Positions 1 through 5,180 of a stretch of 5,180 bases of DNA are shown here, piece after piece (positions within the stretch are counted from its first letter, which is position 1; each line of letters starts with the position of its first letter). The DNA comes from Streptococcus parasanguinis (GTDB lineage Bacteria > Bacillota > Bacilli > Lactobacillales > Streptococcaceae). The position numbers were made by a program, and so were the translations under genes. Location of the stretch: assembly GCA_018377375.1 (NCBI GenBank), contig JAGZZN010000088.1, positions 1 through 5,180 on the forward strand, given 5' to 3'. The notes under the pieces were generated by a model. It had not been told where the DNA came from. It saw only the letters and a program-made list of their open reading frames with translations, and did not search any database.

Positions 1-921
1 GTTTTGAGCCTGATTGGCCTCAATGATACTCGAATAATCTTTCCGATGTTCTTGATAGAAGGTCTGCATGTGGTTTAAAATCGTCTTTTCCATGCTGACA
101 GTCTCAGGATTTAGACTAATGACCACCTTGTCCGGGAGGTATTGTTTAACCTTATAGGTTAATTTAGCGCGCTTTGCATTTTCCTTTTCATAAGCATCGA
201 TAAACTGGGTCACTTCTTCTTCTGGGAATTGGTAATCGTGTAGTTTACGAGTAAAATCAGCTGCAAATTTCGCACGGAAATCACTGGCTTCCTTTTTCAA
301 ATCAGTCCCCAAAACAAAATCATCATCCTTTTTGACCTTTCGTTGGCCACTAAAGTAAACTTGATTGATGTATTCATCAGCTAGAAGGGTGGAATCTTCC
401 ACCTTGTCCTTATACTGAGAAGAATCCACCGCAAATTTTAGAGGCTTGGATTTTTTATCAGAGCTATAGGTTTTTCGTTCATACTGCACTTCGTATTTTT
501 TGCCTTTTTCGACTGGGAAGACAATATAGCCGGTTAATTTTTTATCCTGGGCCAACTGATCACTCTTGAGCAATTGGAAGGCTTCACTGTGGTCATAAAT
601 TCCTGACTGCAATTTGACCTTGTTATTCTCCGCATCGTAAATGGTGATATCTGAATCTGACACGTTAATAGATTCTTTAGCAACATTCTTAAATTCTAAT
701 TGAAGGGCCAAATAAGTGCCGTCTTCTGAGTCATTGAGGACAGGCGGTTTGATGTATTGCCCTCCTTTTAGGCTCAGCTCTACTTGACCGTCAGATGCTG
801 AATTTTTCGCCGCTTTTTCCGTCTTTGATTGCTGCGAATTTGTCTTTTGAGCAGTGGTGCCACAAGCTACTAGACTCAAGGTCGCCACAGCAAATAGGGT
901 CCATTTAAAAATCTTTTTCAT
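1..921 (-). CDS. Secreted lipoprotein, DUF5105-like, 3' end cut by window edge
   Basis: The reading frame is open from an ATG at 921 to the left edge with no stop, giving 307 visible residues; the C-terminus lies outside the window. The N-terminus is a lipoprotein signal peptide: MKK, a hydrophobic stretch, then the lipobox LVAC with Cys20 as the predicted lipidated residue, so the mature protein should be anchored to the outer face of the membrane. A polar Ser/Lys/Gln-rich linker (about 21-45) follows. Next comes a beta-rich region (about 46-160, including YLALQLEFKN and SDITIYD) resembling DUF4352-like immunoglobulin-type folds, then a helical, charged C-terminal part that recalls the DUF5105 domain of streptococcal lipoproteins. 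The family assignment is from memory of the pattern. An AGGAG site six bases upstream fixes the start. It has its own promoter and is separated from the transporter upstream by a terminator. Function is unknown; no solute-binding or enzymatic motif is visible. Confidence 0.85.
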   Translation of the reverse strand, partial: MKKIFKWTLFAVATLSLVACGTTAQKTNSQQSKTEKAAKNSASDGQVELSLKGGQYIKPPVLNDSEDGTYLALQLEFKNVAKESINVSDSDITIYDAENNKVKLQSGIYDHSEAFQLLKSDQLAQDKKLTGYIVFPVEKGKKYEVQYERKTYSSDKKSKPLKFAVDSSQYKDKVEDSTLLADEYINQVYFSGQRKVKKDDDFVLGTDLKKEASDFRAKFAADFTRKLHDYQFPEEEVTQFIDAYEKENAKRAKLTYKVKQYLPDKVVISLNPETVSMEKTILNHMQTFYQEHRKDYSSIIEANQAQN

Positions 922-927
922 CCTTAT

Positions 928-932
928 CTCCT
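928..932 (-). promoter_or_regulatory. Ribosome binding site of the lipoprotein gene
   Basis: AGGAG on the minus strand, six bases before the ATG at 921. No other in-frame start competes for it, and it places the signal peptide at the very N-terminus. Confidence 0.85.
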
Positions 933-949
933 TAAAAAAGTTTTGTTCT

Positions 950-978
950 ATTTTAACATCTTTTTCTATCTATGTATA
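950..978 (-). promoter_or_regulatory. Promoter of the lipoprotein gene, extended -10
   Basis: On the minus strand the -10 TAAAAT (950-955) is preceded by TGT, giving an extended TGnTAAAAT element. A -35 of TATACA (973-978, four of six consensus bases) lies exactly 17 bases upstream. The start codon is about 29 bases below the -10, so the leader would be short. Just upstream of the -35 sits the imperfect palindrome CGCTATATAGTG (979-990), which could be an operator, but nothing else supports that. Confidence 0.6.
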
Positions 979-1000
979 CGCTATATAGTGATAACTCTTC

Positions 1001-1056
1001 CCTATCATAAAAAGGCCAAGACCTTCGTCTCAACCTTTTAACTAAAATATGATAGG
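1001..1056. repeat. 9-bp inverted repeat enclosing the transporter terminator
   Basis: CCTATCATA at 1001-1009 is the exact reverse complement of 1048-1056. The two arms enclose the 13-bp terminator hairpin, with an 8-base bulge on one side and none on the other. A transcript reading through the terminator could fold into one long interrupted stem. The repeat is directly visible; any function is inference. Confidence 0.6.
1009..1039 (-). terminator. Rho-independent terminator of the EamA transporter gene
   Basis: Read on the minus strand, the arm at 1039-1027 pairs with 1022-1010 over 13 base pairs, including three G-U wobbles, around a GAAG loop (1026-1023). It ends in a run of five U from 1013 to 1009. 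It starts 26 bases after the transporter stop codon. It lies just upstream of the lipoprotein promoter, so it separates the two units. A further 9-base inverted repeat surrounds it (listed separately). Confidence 0.8.
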
Positions 1057-1064
1057 TCTTGATT

Positions 1065-1976
1065 TTACAAGATGCCTTTTTCTTTTTGAATCATGAAATC
1101 CTTGAGGGAAATCAAGAGAACTGCAAGGAGGATCATGGCCATCCCAATCACATCAACCATAAAAAAATGCTCCTTCATAATGACAAAGGCAAAGAAAACT
1201 GCCGAAACAGGCTCAAAGGACGCCAGCAAGCTTCCTTTAACGGCTCCTACCAAAGAGGTTCCTTTCAGAAAGGCTGTATAGGCAAAAATCGTCCCAATCA
1301 CCACCAAGCCAAAAAGGGCCATCCAGGTATCGAGTCTGTAGTTTCCAGAAGAAGAGAGAAGACCACTAAAAGGGAGCATTAGGATTCCTGGAATAGTCAT
1401 CCCAACTCCAATCACCAGCATGCTTCCCCATTTTTGAATTAAGTTCAGAGGTAGAATGATGTAAAGGGCATAGGCAAATGCTGACACCACTCCCCAAGCC
1501 AAACCTTTGGGATTGATGGCCAATTGATTGAGTTGACCATGGGTTGCTATTAAGAATGTGCCACCAATCGCTAGAAGCATCGAAAACACTTCTGCTAGTG
1601 TAGGGGCCACCTTATCCATGATACAGGTATAGGCTAAAATTCCCACTGGACAGAGATACTGTAACACCGTAGCAGTCCCAGCATTGGTTTCAGCAATCGC
1701 CTCTAAATAGGTCAACTGAGTCAATAACAATCCTAAAAAGGCAAAAATAAGAAGGGGAAGGTAGGAAGATTTATCTTTGGCAAAGGCCAAAAACTTCTCC
1801 TTATCTGCAACGTAGGAAAGAAGAATAAGGACAATTCCAGAAAAAAGCAAACGGAGATTTGTTAACTCAATAGCCGAAAATCCATGAACCATTAAATATT
1901 GCCCGCTAACTCCGGATAGTCCCCAAGCGATCCCGGCGATCAAGGTCATGAGTGTTCCTTTCATCGTCTTTGACAT
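1065..1976 (-). CDS. EamA/DMT-family transporter, ten transmembrane helices
   Basis: A complete 303-residue protein, the usual length for the drug/metabolite transporter superfamily. It shows two five-helix EamA halves: helices at about 9-28, 36-56, 72-91, 98-119 and 127-146, then five more from about residue 158 to 292. The first half carries typical family features: the early AWGLSG segment, NLRLLFSG at 40-47, and YLEAIAETNAGTATVL at 90-105 followed by a proline in the next helix (Pro110). The C-terminus is short and basic (MIQKEKGIL). Members sit in the cytoplasmic membrane and move amino acids, nucleosides or other small metabolites, mostly outward; the substrate cannot be told from this sequence. 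The start at 1976 is supported by AGGAGG five bases upstream. The gene appears to be transcribed alone, between a terminator-promoter pair upstream and its own terminator downstream. Confidence 0.92.
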   Translation of the reverse strand: MSKTMKGTLMTLIAGIAWGLSGVSGQYLMVHGFSAIELTNLRLLFSGIVLILLSYVADKEKFLAFAKDKSSYLPLLIFAFLGLLLTQLTYLEAIAETNAGTATVLQYLCPVGILAYTCIMDKVAPTLAEVFSMLLAIGGTFLIATHGQLNQLAINPKGLAWGVVSAFAYALYIILPLNLIQKWGSMLVIGVGMTIPGILMLPFSGLLSSSGNYRLDTWMALFGLVVIGTIFAYTAFLKGTSLVGAVKGSLLASFEPVSAVFFAFVIMKEHFFMVDVIGMAMILLAVLLISLKDFMIQKEKGIL

Positions 1977-1981
1977 AGTCC

Positions 1982-1987
1982 CCTCCT
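1982..1987 (-). promoter_or_regulatory. Ribosome binding site of the transporter gene
   Basis: A full AGGAGG on the minus strand, five bases before the ATG at 1976. It favours this start over the internal Met5. Confidence 0.85.
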
Positions 1988-2006
1988 AAATCTGTTCCTT
2001 ACTTTT

Positions 2007-2015
2007 ATTGTATCA
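2007..2015 (-). promoter_or_regulatory. Extended -10 promoter of the transporter gene
   Basis: The minus strand reads TGATACAAT, an extended -10 (TGn plus TACAAT at 2007-2012), about 30 bases before the start codon. No good -35 is present: the region 16 to 18 bases upstream is occupied by the stem of the preceding gene's terminator. Activity would depend mainly on the TGn extension. Confidence 0.55.
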
Positions 2016-2016
2016 T

Positions 2017-2043
2017 AAAAGGCCGAAACGAAACGTTTCAGCC
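2017..2043 (-). terminator. Rho-independent terminator of the butanediol dehydrogenase gene
   Basis: On the minus strand GGCTGAAAC (2043-2035) pairs with GTTTCGGCC (2029-2021) over nine base pairs, one a U-G wobble, around a five-base loop, followed by UUUU (2020-2017). It begins 27 bases after the stop codon. The U run is short, so termination may be partial. The stem contains the perfect palindrome GAAACGTTTC (2030-2039), and the structure ends two bases before the next gene's extended -10. Confidence 0.7.
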
Positions 2044-2070
2044 TCATATATTTCATATAAATTTATTCGC

Positions 2071-3114
2071 TTATTCAGGTTGAACCAAAATCTTGATTTG
2101 AGATTTATCTTGTGTTAATTCAATAAATCCTTCTTCAACGATATTTTCCAATTTAATTTTCTTGGTAACCAATTTTTCAGCAGAGAAGTAGCCTTGTTCC
2201 ATCAATTCCAATACTTTAGGGAAAATATGACGGTAGGCAATAATTCCTTTGAGAGATTTTTCTTGGATAGCGAATTCATTTGGATTGATGCTAGCTTCAC
2301 GTTCCCAGATAGATACGACCATACATTCCCCAGCTTTATGAACAGCTGCAAGGGCTTGACCTAAAACAACTGGAACTCCAGTCACTTCATAAGAAACATC
2401 TGCTCCACCACCTGTCAAGCGATGGATGGCTTCGACGATTGTTTCTCCTTCTTCTGGGCGAACAACGATTGCTCCCAATTCTTCCGCTTTCGCTTGGCGT
2501 TCAGGAGATAATTCAACCGCATAGATTTTTGATGCTCCTGCTGCACGAAGGGCTTCAACAATCAAAAGACCGATTGGACCCAAGCCAAAGATAACGGCTG
2601 TATCCCCAGTTTTCAATGCAGATTGACGAACGGCATAAACAGCCACAGCTGCAGGTTCTGTAAGCGCAGCTTGTTCATAGCTCAAGCCATCTGGAATCAC
2701 ATGGACAATGTCACCGTCAAGGACACAATATTTGGCAAAACCACCATCTGCAGCAAGGCCGACAAAGTTCAAGTTTGGATCAAGGTTATAGTCACCGATT
2801 AGGTTATGTTTTGCCAAAATTGGTTCAATCGTCACGCGATCCCCAACTTTGACACGAGTCACATCACTTCCGACTTCTACAATTTCACCAGAGAATTCAT
2901 GTCCCAAAGTAACCGGTGCTTTTTGACCAGAATACACATGTTCTTCAGTTGGGATGAAGATCGGTCCATCCAAATATTCATGCAAGTCCGTCCCACAGAT
3001 CCCTGTGAACTTAACTGCCACTTTTACTTGATGTGGTTGTACTTCAGGTACTTCCACTTCTTCGATACGAACGTCTTTTGCTGCATGCCAGCGAGCTGCT
3101 TTCATAGTAGCCAT
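2071..3114 (-). CDS. bdhA: Zinc-dependent (R,R)-butanediol dehydrogenase-like enzyme
   Basis: A complete 347-residue medium-chain dehydrogenase closely resembling Bacillus subtilis BdhA, which interconverts acetoin and 2,3-butanediol with NAD(H) in the cytoplasm. The N-terminal catalytic domain shows GICGTDLHEYLDGPIFIP with Cys40 and His45-Glu46, GHEFSGEIVEVG with His72-Glu73, and LTEPAAVAVYA with Glu153; Cys40, His72 and Glu153 are the likely catalytic zinc ligands. The Rossmann domain has GLGPIG at 177-182, and Glu201 at the end of the second strand indicates NAD rather than NADP. The four-cysteine structural zinc lobe of classical alcohol dehydrogenases is absent, as in BdhA. The C-terminal FSAEKLVTKKI also matches that family. 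The start at 3114 fits AAGGAG eight bases upstream; Met4 would be 17 bases away. Its own promoter carries a cre-like box. Another polyol or threonine dehydrogenase activity is possible, but the PIFIP and SIWE segments favour butanediol dehydrogenase. Confidence 0.9.
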   Translation of the reverse strand: MATMKAARWHAAKDVRIEEVEVPEVQPHQVKVAVKFTGICGTDLHEYLDGPIFIPTEEHVYSGQKAPVTLGHEFSGEIVEVGSDVTRVKVGDRVTIEPILAKHNLIGDYNLDPNLNFVGLAADGGFAKYCVLDGDIVHVIPDGLSYEQAALTEPAAVAVYAVRQSALKTGDTAVIFGLGPIGLLIVEALRAAGASKIYAVELSPERQAKAEELGAIVVRPEEGETIVEAIHRLTGGGADVSYEVTGVPVVLGQALAAVHKAGECMVVSIWEREASINPNEFAIQEKSLKGIIAYRHIFPKVLELMEQGYFSAEKLVTKKIKLENIVEEGFIELTQDKSQIKILVQPE

Positions 3115-3122
3115 ATGATGAT

Positions 3123-3128
3123 CTCCTT
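3123..3128 (-). promoter_or_regulatory. Ribosome binding site of the butanediol dehydrogenase gene
   Basis: AAGGAG on the minus strand, eight bases before the ATG at 3114. It decides for the upstream methionine rather than Met4 (ATG at 3105), which other members of the family would align with as their first residue. Confidence 0.8.
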
Positions 3129-3173
3129 GTTTTCACCTTTTTTGTTTTCTTTTCAGGAAACTTTATATTTAAA

Positions 3174-3202
3174 ATTGTAAACGTTTTCCTTTTGTTTGTC
3201 AA
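3174..3202 (-). promoter_or_regulatory. Strong sigma-A promoter of the butanediol dehydrogenase gene
   Basis: On the minus strand there is a perfect -35 TTGACA (3197-3202), a 17-base spacer, and a -10 TACAAT (3174-3179). The expected transcript start is near 3167, giving a leader of roughly 50 bases rich in A. The -10 and half of the spacer are covered by a cre-like operator. Confidence 0.85.
3176..3189. promoter_or_regulatory. cre-like CcpA operator over the dehydrogenase promoter
   Basis: TGTAAACGTTTTCC on the plus strand (GGAAAACGTTTACA on the minus strand) matches the catabolite-responsive element pattern TGWAANCGNTNNCA at every fixed position but the last. It overlaps the -10 and the adjoining spacer, a position where CcpA bound with HPr-Ser-P is known to repress. 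The site is seen; repression of this gene by preferred sugars is inferred. Confidence 0.75.
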
Positions 3203-3218
3203 GGAAAAACTGAAGATG

Positions 3219-3243
3219 AAAAAGAGCAGCCCTTTGACTGCTC
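3219..3243 (-). terminator. Rho-independent terminator of the small membrane protein gene
   Basis: On the minus strand GAGCAGTC (3243-3236) pairs with GGCTGCTC (3231-3224) around the loop AAAG, with one U-G wobble, followed by five U (3223-3219). It begins four bases after the TAA stop at 3248 and can extend by A-U pairs on both sides. It ends about 17 bases before the -35 of the next gene. Confidence 0.88.
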
Positions 3244-3247
3244 CTTC

Positions 3248-3631
3248 TTATTTCTTCTTGATCCGAGAAGATTCCAATCTCCACCCAACAATCCAACCAA
3301 GGACAAGGAGATAATTTTCAAGCGCACCAATCCCATTGACCGGCAGATGATAGTGAAAATAACTGAAGAGATGATTAGTACCGATCCCAAGCCCACCAAT
3401 GATCAAGGCCACTAGTACCGTCCGAAGATAAAACCAATCGTATTTGAGATTGACGGCAATCAAGATCACAAGGACTGCCATATTCCAAATCCCAATCTCC
3501 CGTTGCCAACCGACAGAAATACCATATCCCGAATGACTTCCCATATAGGATGGAAAGAATAGCTGGAAGATAATCGCTCCAGTCATGGCGATGATAACCA
3601 GGACAAATAAGACTCTTAAAAATTTGTTCAT
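3248..3631 (-). CDS. Small four-helix membrane protein of unknown function
   Basis: A complete 127-residue protein with four predicted transmembrane segments at about 5-26, 46-62, 69-89 and 102-118. A basic N-terminus (MNK, Arg6) and a C-terminal RIKKK suggest both ends face the cytoplasm. Conserved-looking elements are GWQREIGIWN (41-50), at the start of the second helix, and GIGTNHLFSYFHY (82-94) with several histidines and aromatics after the third. The order 'Q-x-E-I-G, Asn, then a G-x-G...H segment' faintly recalls the DUF6790/DoxX-like group of small membrane proteins, but I would not name it on that basis. The start at 3631 has AGGAGG six bases upstream. It has its own extended -10 promoter and a strong terminator, so it is probably a real, separately expressed gene. 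Its position after gatB gives no functional hint. Confidence 0.8.
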   Translation of the reverse strand: MNKFLRVLFVLVIIAMTGAIIFQLFFPSYMGSHSGYGISVGWQREIGIWNMAVLVILIAVNLKYDWFYLRTVLVALIIGGLGIGTNHLFSYFHYHLPVNGIGALENYLLVLGWIVGWRLESSRIKKK

Positions 3632-3637
3632 GTAACT

Positions 3638-3643
3638 CCTCCT
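3638..3643 (-). promoter_or_regulatory. Ribosome binding site of the small membrane protein gene
   Basis: AGGAGG on the minus strand, six bases before the ATG at 3631. A near-perfect site like this is one of the better reasons to accept this hypothetical gene. Confidence 0.85.
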
Positions 3644-3673
3644 AATGCCAGTTGATATGTAATGGTCTTTCCT

Positions 3674-3701
3674 ATTCTAACACAATTTTATGGATAGTAA
3701 A
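3674..3701 (-). promoter_or_regulatory. Promoter of the small membrane protein gene, extended -10
   Basis: The minus strand shows TGTTAGAAT: an extended -10 with TAGAAT at 3674-3679. A weaker -35, TTTACT (3696-3701, four of six consensus bases), lies 16 bases upstream. The -35 overlaps the last bases of the gatB terminator. The leader would be about 36 bases. Confidence 0.6.
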
Positions 3702-3725
3702 AACCAACCTCTCGGCTGGTTTTTT
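3699..3725. terminator. Terminator of gatB, symmetrical in both directions
   Basis: On the minus strand AAAAACCAGCC (3724-3714) pairs with GGTTGGTTTTT (3709-3699) over 11 base pairs with one G-U wobble and a GAGA tetraloop. It begins six bases after the gatB stop. The A and T runs flank the stem on both sides, so it could also stop transcripts entering on the plus strand, although no plus-strand gene is seen here. Confidence 0.88.
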
Positions 3726-3730
3726 CTCTA

Positions 3731-5173
3731 TTACTCTTCTTTCAACTTCGCCAATTCTTGAGCAAGTAACTTGAGGGCTACTTGTGGGTTGGCTTGGCCT
3801 TTGGTTGCTTTCATGAGGAAACCTGTGAAGGCCTTGGCCGCATTCCGTTTTCCTGACTTGAAGTCGGCTACGGCTGCTTCATTGTCTGCGAAGACTTGGT
3901 GGATGATTGGAATCAAGACTTCAGGGTCTGAAATCTGTACCAATCCGGCTTTTTCGACGTATTCACGCGCACCGCCACCGTTTTTCGCCAAATGAACGAA
4001 GACTTTCTTGGCAATCTTAGAAGAGATGGTTCCATCTTCGATGATGGCAATCATTTCTACTAAGTTTTCTGGTGTTAATTGGATTTCTTCCAGTGTTTTG
4101 CCTTCTGCATTCATGAATTGCGCCACTTCACCTTGGAGCCAGTTAGACACTTGCTTGGCATCTCCACCAAGGGCTACGGCTGCTTCAAAGAAGTCAGAAG
4201 TGACTTTCGTCGCTGTCAATTGGCTGGCATCATAGTCAGACAAGCCAAGCTCTGCCACATAGCGAGCACGGCGGTCTTTTGGAAACTCTGGCAACTCCGT
4301 GCGCATTTCCTCAATCCACTCATCTGAGATTTCAAACAATGGAAGGTCTGGTTCTGGGAAGTAACGGTAATCCGCTGCTCCTTCTTTGACCCGCATAAGA
4401 ATCGTGCTCTTGTTGGCCTCATCATAACGGCGTGTTTCTTGACGAATGACACCACCTGAACGCAAGATTTTCGCTTGGCGCTCCACTTCGTATTCAAGAC
4501 CTTTACGGACGTTGGAGAAGGAGTTCAAGTTTTTCAACTCCGTCTTGGTACCAAATTCCTCTTGACCGTATGGACGAAGGGAAATATTGGCATCGACCCG
4601 CATCGATCCTTCTTCCATCTTGACGTCAGAAATACCTGTGTACTGGATGACTTCTTTGAGGGCTGTCAAATAAGCATAGGCTTCTTCTGGAGAACGCATA
4701 TCTGCTTCAGATACAATCTCGATCAATGGCACCCCTTGACGGTTGAGGTCTACATAAGAGAAGCCATCTGTTCCGTGCGTGTTCTTACCAGCATCTTCTT
4801 CCAAGTGGGCCCGTTCAATCCCGATTTTCTTCGTTGAGCCGTCTTCCAATTGCACTTCAATCCAACCGTTGTAACCGATTGGCTCATCAAATTGTGAGAT
4901 TTGGTAGGCTTTTGGATTATCAGGATAGAAATAGTTTTTACGGTCAAAGTGCATGTGCTGGTGGATATCCATATTCAGGGCCAAAGCAGCCTTGATACCA
5001 GCGTCCACAACACCCTTGTTCAAGACAGGAAGCACCCCTGGGAAAGACCAGTCGATCACATTAGTATTGGCATTTTGCTCATTCCCAAAGTGAGCAGAGG
5101 TTGGTGAGAAAATTTTTGAGTTTGTATTCAATTCAACGTGGACTTCAAGTCCGATGACTGTTTCAAAGTTCAT
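3731..5173 (-). CDS. gatB: Aspartyl/glutamyl-tRNA(Asn/Gln) amidotransferase subunit B
   Basis: A complete 480-residue GatB, the usual length. In the cytoplasmic GatCAB complex it binds mischarged Glu-tRNA(Gln) or Asp-tRNA(Asn), activates the acyl group with ATP, and uses ammonia released from glutamine by GatA. This is the standard route to Gln-tRNA(Gln) in bacteria lacking glutaminyl-tRNA synthetase. Family signatures run in order: GLEVHVEL (8-15), PGVLPVLN (45-52), FDRKNYFYPD (76-85), ERAHLEEDAGK (120-130), DLNRQGVPLIEIVSE (142-156), MEEGSMRVDANIS (186-198), TELKNLNSFSNV and DYRYFPEPDLP. A helical linker and a C-terminal YqeY-like tRNA-binding tail follow. All key motifs look intact. The start at 5173 is the natural family N-terminus; only seven bases are visible upstream, too few to see a ribosome binding site. 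A TAA overlaps the ATG as TAATG, as expected if gatA ends there. Confidence 0.97.
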   Translation of the reverse strand: MNFETVIGLEVHVELNTNSKIFSPTSAHFGNEQNANTNVIDWSFPGVLPVLNKGVVDAGIKAALALNMDIHQHMHFDRKNYFYPDNPKAYQISQFDEPIGYNGWIEVQLEDGSTKKIGIERAHLEEDAGKNTHGTDGFSYVDLNRQGVPLIEIVSEADMRSPEEAYAYLTALKEVIQYTGISDVKMEEGSMRVDANISLRPYGQEEFGTKTELKNLNSFSNVRKGLEYEVERQAKILRSGGVIRQETRRYDEANKSTILMRVKEGAADYRYFPEPDLPLFEISDEWIEEMRTELPEFPKDRRARYVAELGLSDYDASQLTATKVTSDFFEAAVALGGDAKQVSNWLQGEVAQFMNAEGKTLEEIQLTPENLVEMIAIIEDGTISSKIAKKVFVHLAKNGGGAREYVEKAGLVQISDPEVLIPIIHQVFADNEAAVADFKSGKRNAAKAFTGFLMKATKGQANPQVALKLLAQELAKLKEE

Positions 5174-5180
5174 TAATTGT

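Noticed and set aside
979..990. CGCTATATAGTG near-palindrome upstream of the lipoprotein -35 as an operator
   Set aside because: It is only a short AT-rich palindrome with mismatches further out, and it matches no operator I can name; it is mentioned under the promoter but not listed as a feature.
1059..1382. Plus-strand open frame of 107 codons, with a shorter one at 1093-1281
   Set aside because: It lies wholly within the transporter gene on the opposite strand. Its product is a low-complexity, His/Lys/Asn-rich string with no domain, and the minus-strand protein is clearly real.
2030..2039. GAAACGTTTC as a second cre site
   Set aside because: The spacing does not fit: a cre needs two more bases between the TGAA and TTCA halves, and the palindrome is explained by the terminator stem.
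3129..3166. Riboswitch or attenuator in the dehydrogenase leader
   Set aside because: The leader is about 50 bases, A-rich, with only a weak possible hairpin and no U run; too short and unstructured for a known riboswitch.
2806..3180. Plus-strand open frame of 124 codons opposite the dehydrogenase start and promoter
   Set aside because: It is antisense to conserved BdhA residues and runs through the minus-strand promoter; its product is Phe/His/Cys-rich with no family resemblance.
3199..3399. Minus-strand 66-codon frame overlapping the end of the small membrane protein gene
   Set aside because: It is in a different frame and crosses the strong terminator at 3219-3243. The 127-residue frame has the better start signals and coherent helices.
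4475..4837. Several frames within gatB on both strands (for example 4475-4837 plus, 4216-4497 minus, 3771-3995 plus)
   Set aside because: gatB is intact and conserved through all of these stretches, so they are shadows of its codon usage; none has a credible start site or recognisable product.

Overview
The window looks like a chromosomal segment of a low-GC Firmicute, most probably a Streptococcus of the mitis/sanguinis/parasanguinis type. This rests on base composition, strong AGGAGG-type ribosome binding sites, extended TGnTANAAT -10 elements, a cre-like box, and the character of the GatB and butanediol-dehydrogenase-like proteins. The genus is an inference from general resemblance; no search was run.

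All five genes lie on the minus strand and are transcribed from high to low coordinates. In that order they are: gatB (3731-5173), the B subunit of the Asp-tRNA(Asn)/Glu-tRNA(Gln) amidotransferase, complete and probably the last gene of a gat operon that continues beyond the right edge; a small four-helix membrane protein of unknown function (3248-3631); a zinc-dependent (R,R)-butanediol dehydrogenase-like enzyme (2071-3114); a ten-helix EamA/DMT-family transporter (1065-1976); and a secreted lipoprotein of the DUF5105-like type (from 921 down to the left edge), cut off at its C-terminus.

Each of the four intergenic gaps holds a Rho-independent terminator for the upstream gene followed at once, sometimes overlapping, by a promoter for the next. 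The segment therefore reads as five separately transcribed units rather than one operon. The clearest regulatory feature is the butanediol dehydrogenase promoter. It has TTGACA and TACAAT elements 17 bases apart, with a near-consensus CcpA (cre) operator over the spacer and -10, suggesting carbon catabolite repression.

The genes do not form an obvious pathway: translation quality, fermentation redox balance, solute export and an envelope lipoprotein sit side by side. I see no mobile element, CRISPR array, tRNA, rRNA or prophage, and no evidence of a new multigene system. The least understood items are the 127-residue membrane protein, the lipoprotein, and a nested inverted repeat around the transporter terminator.
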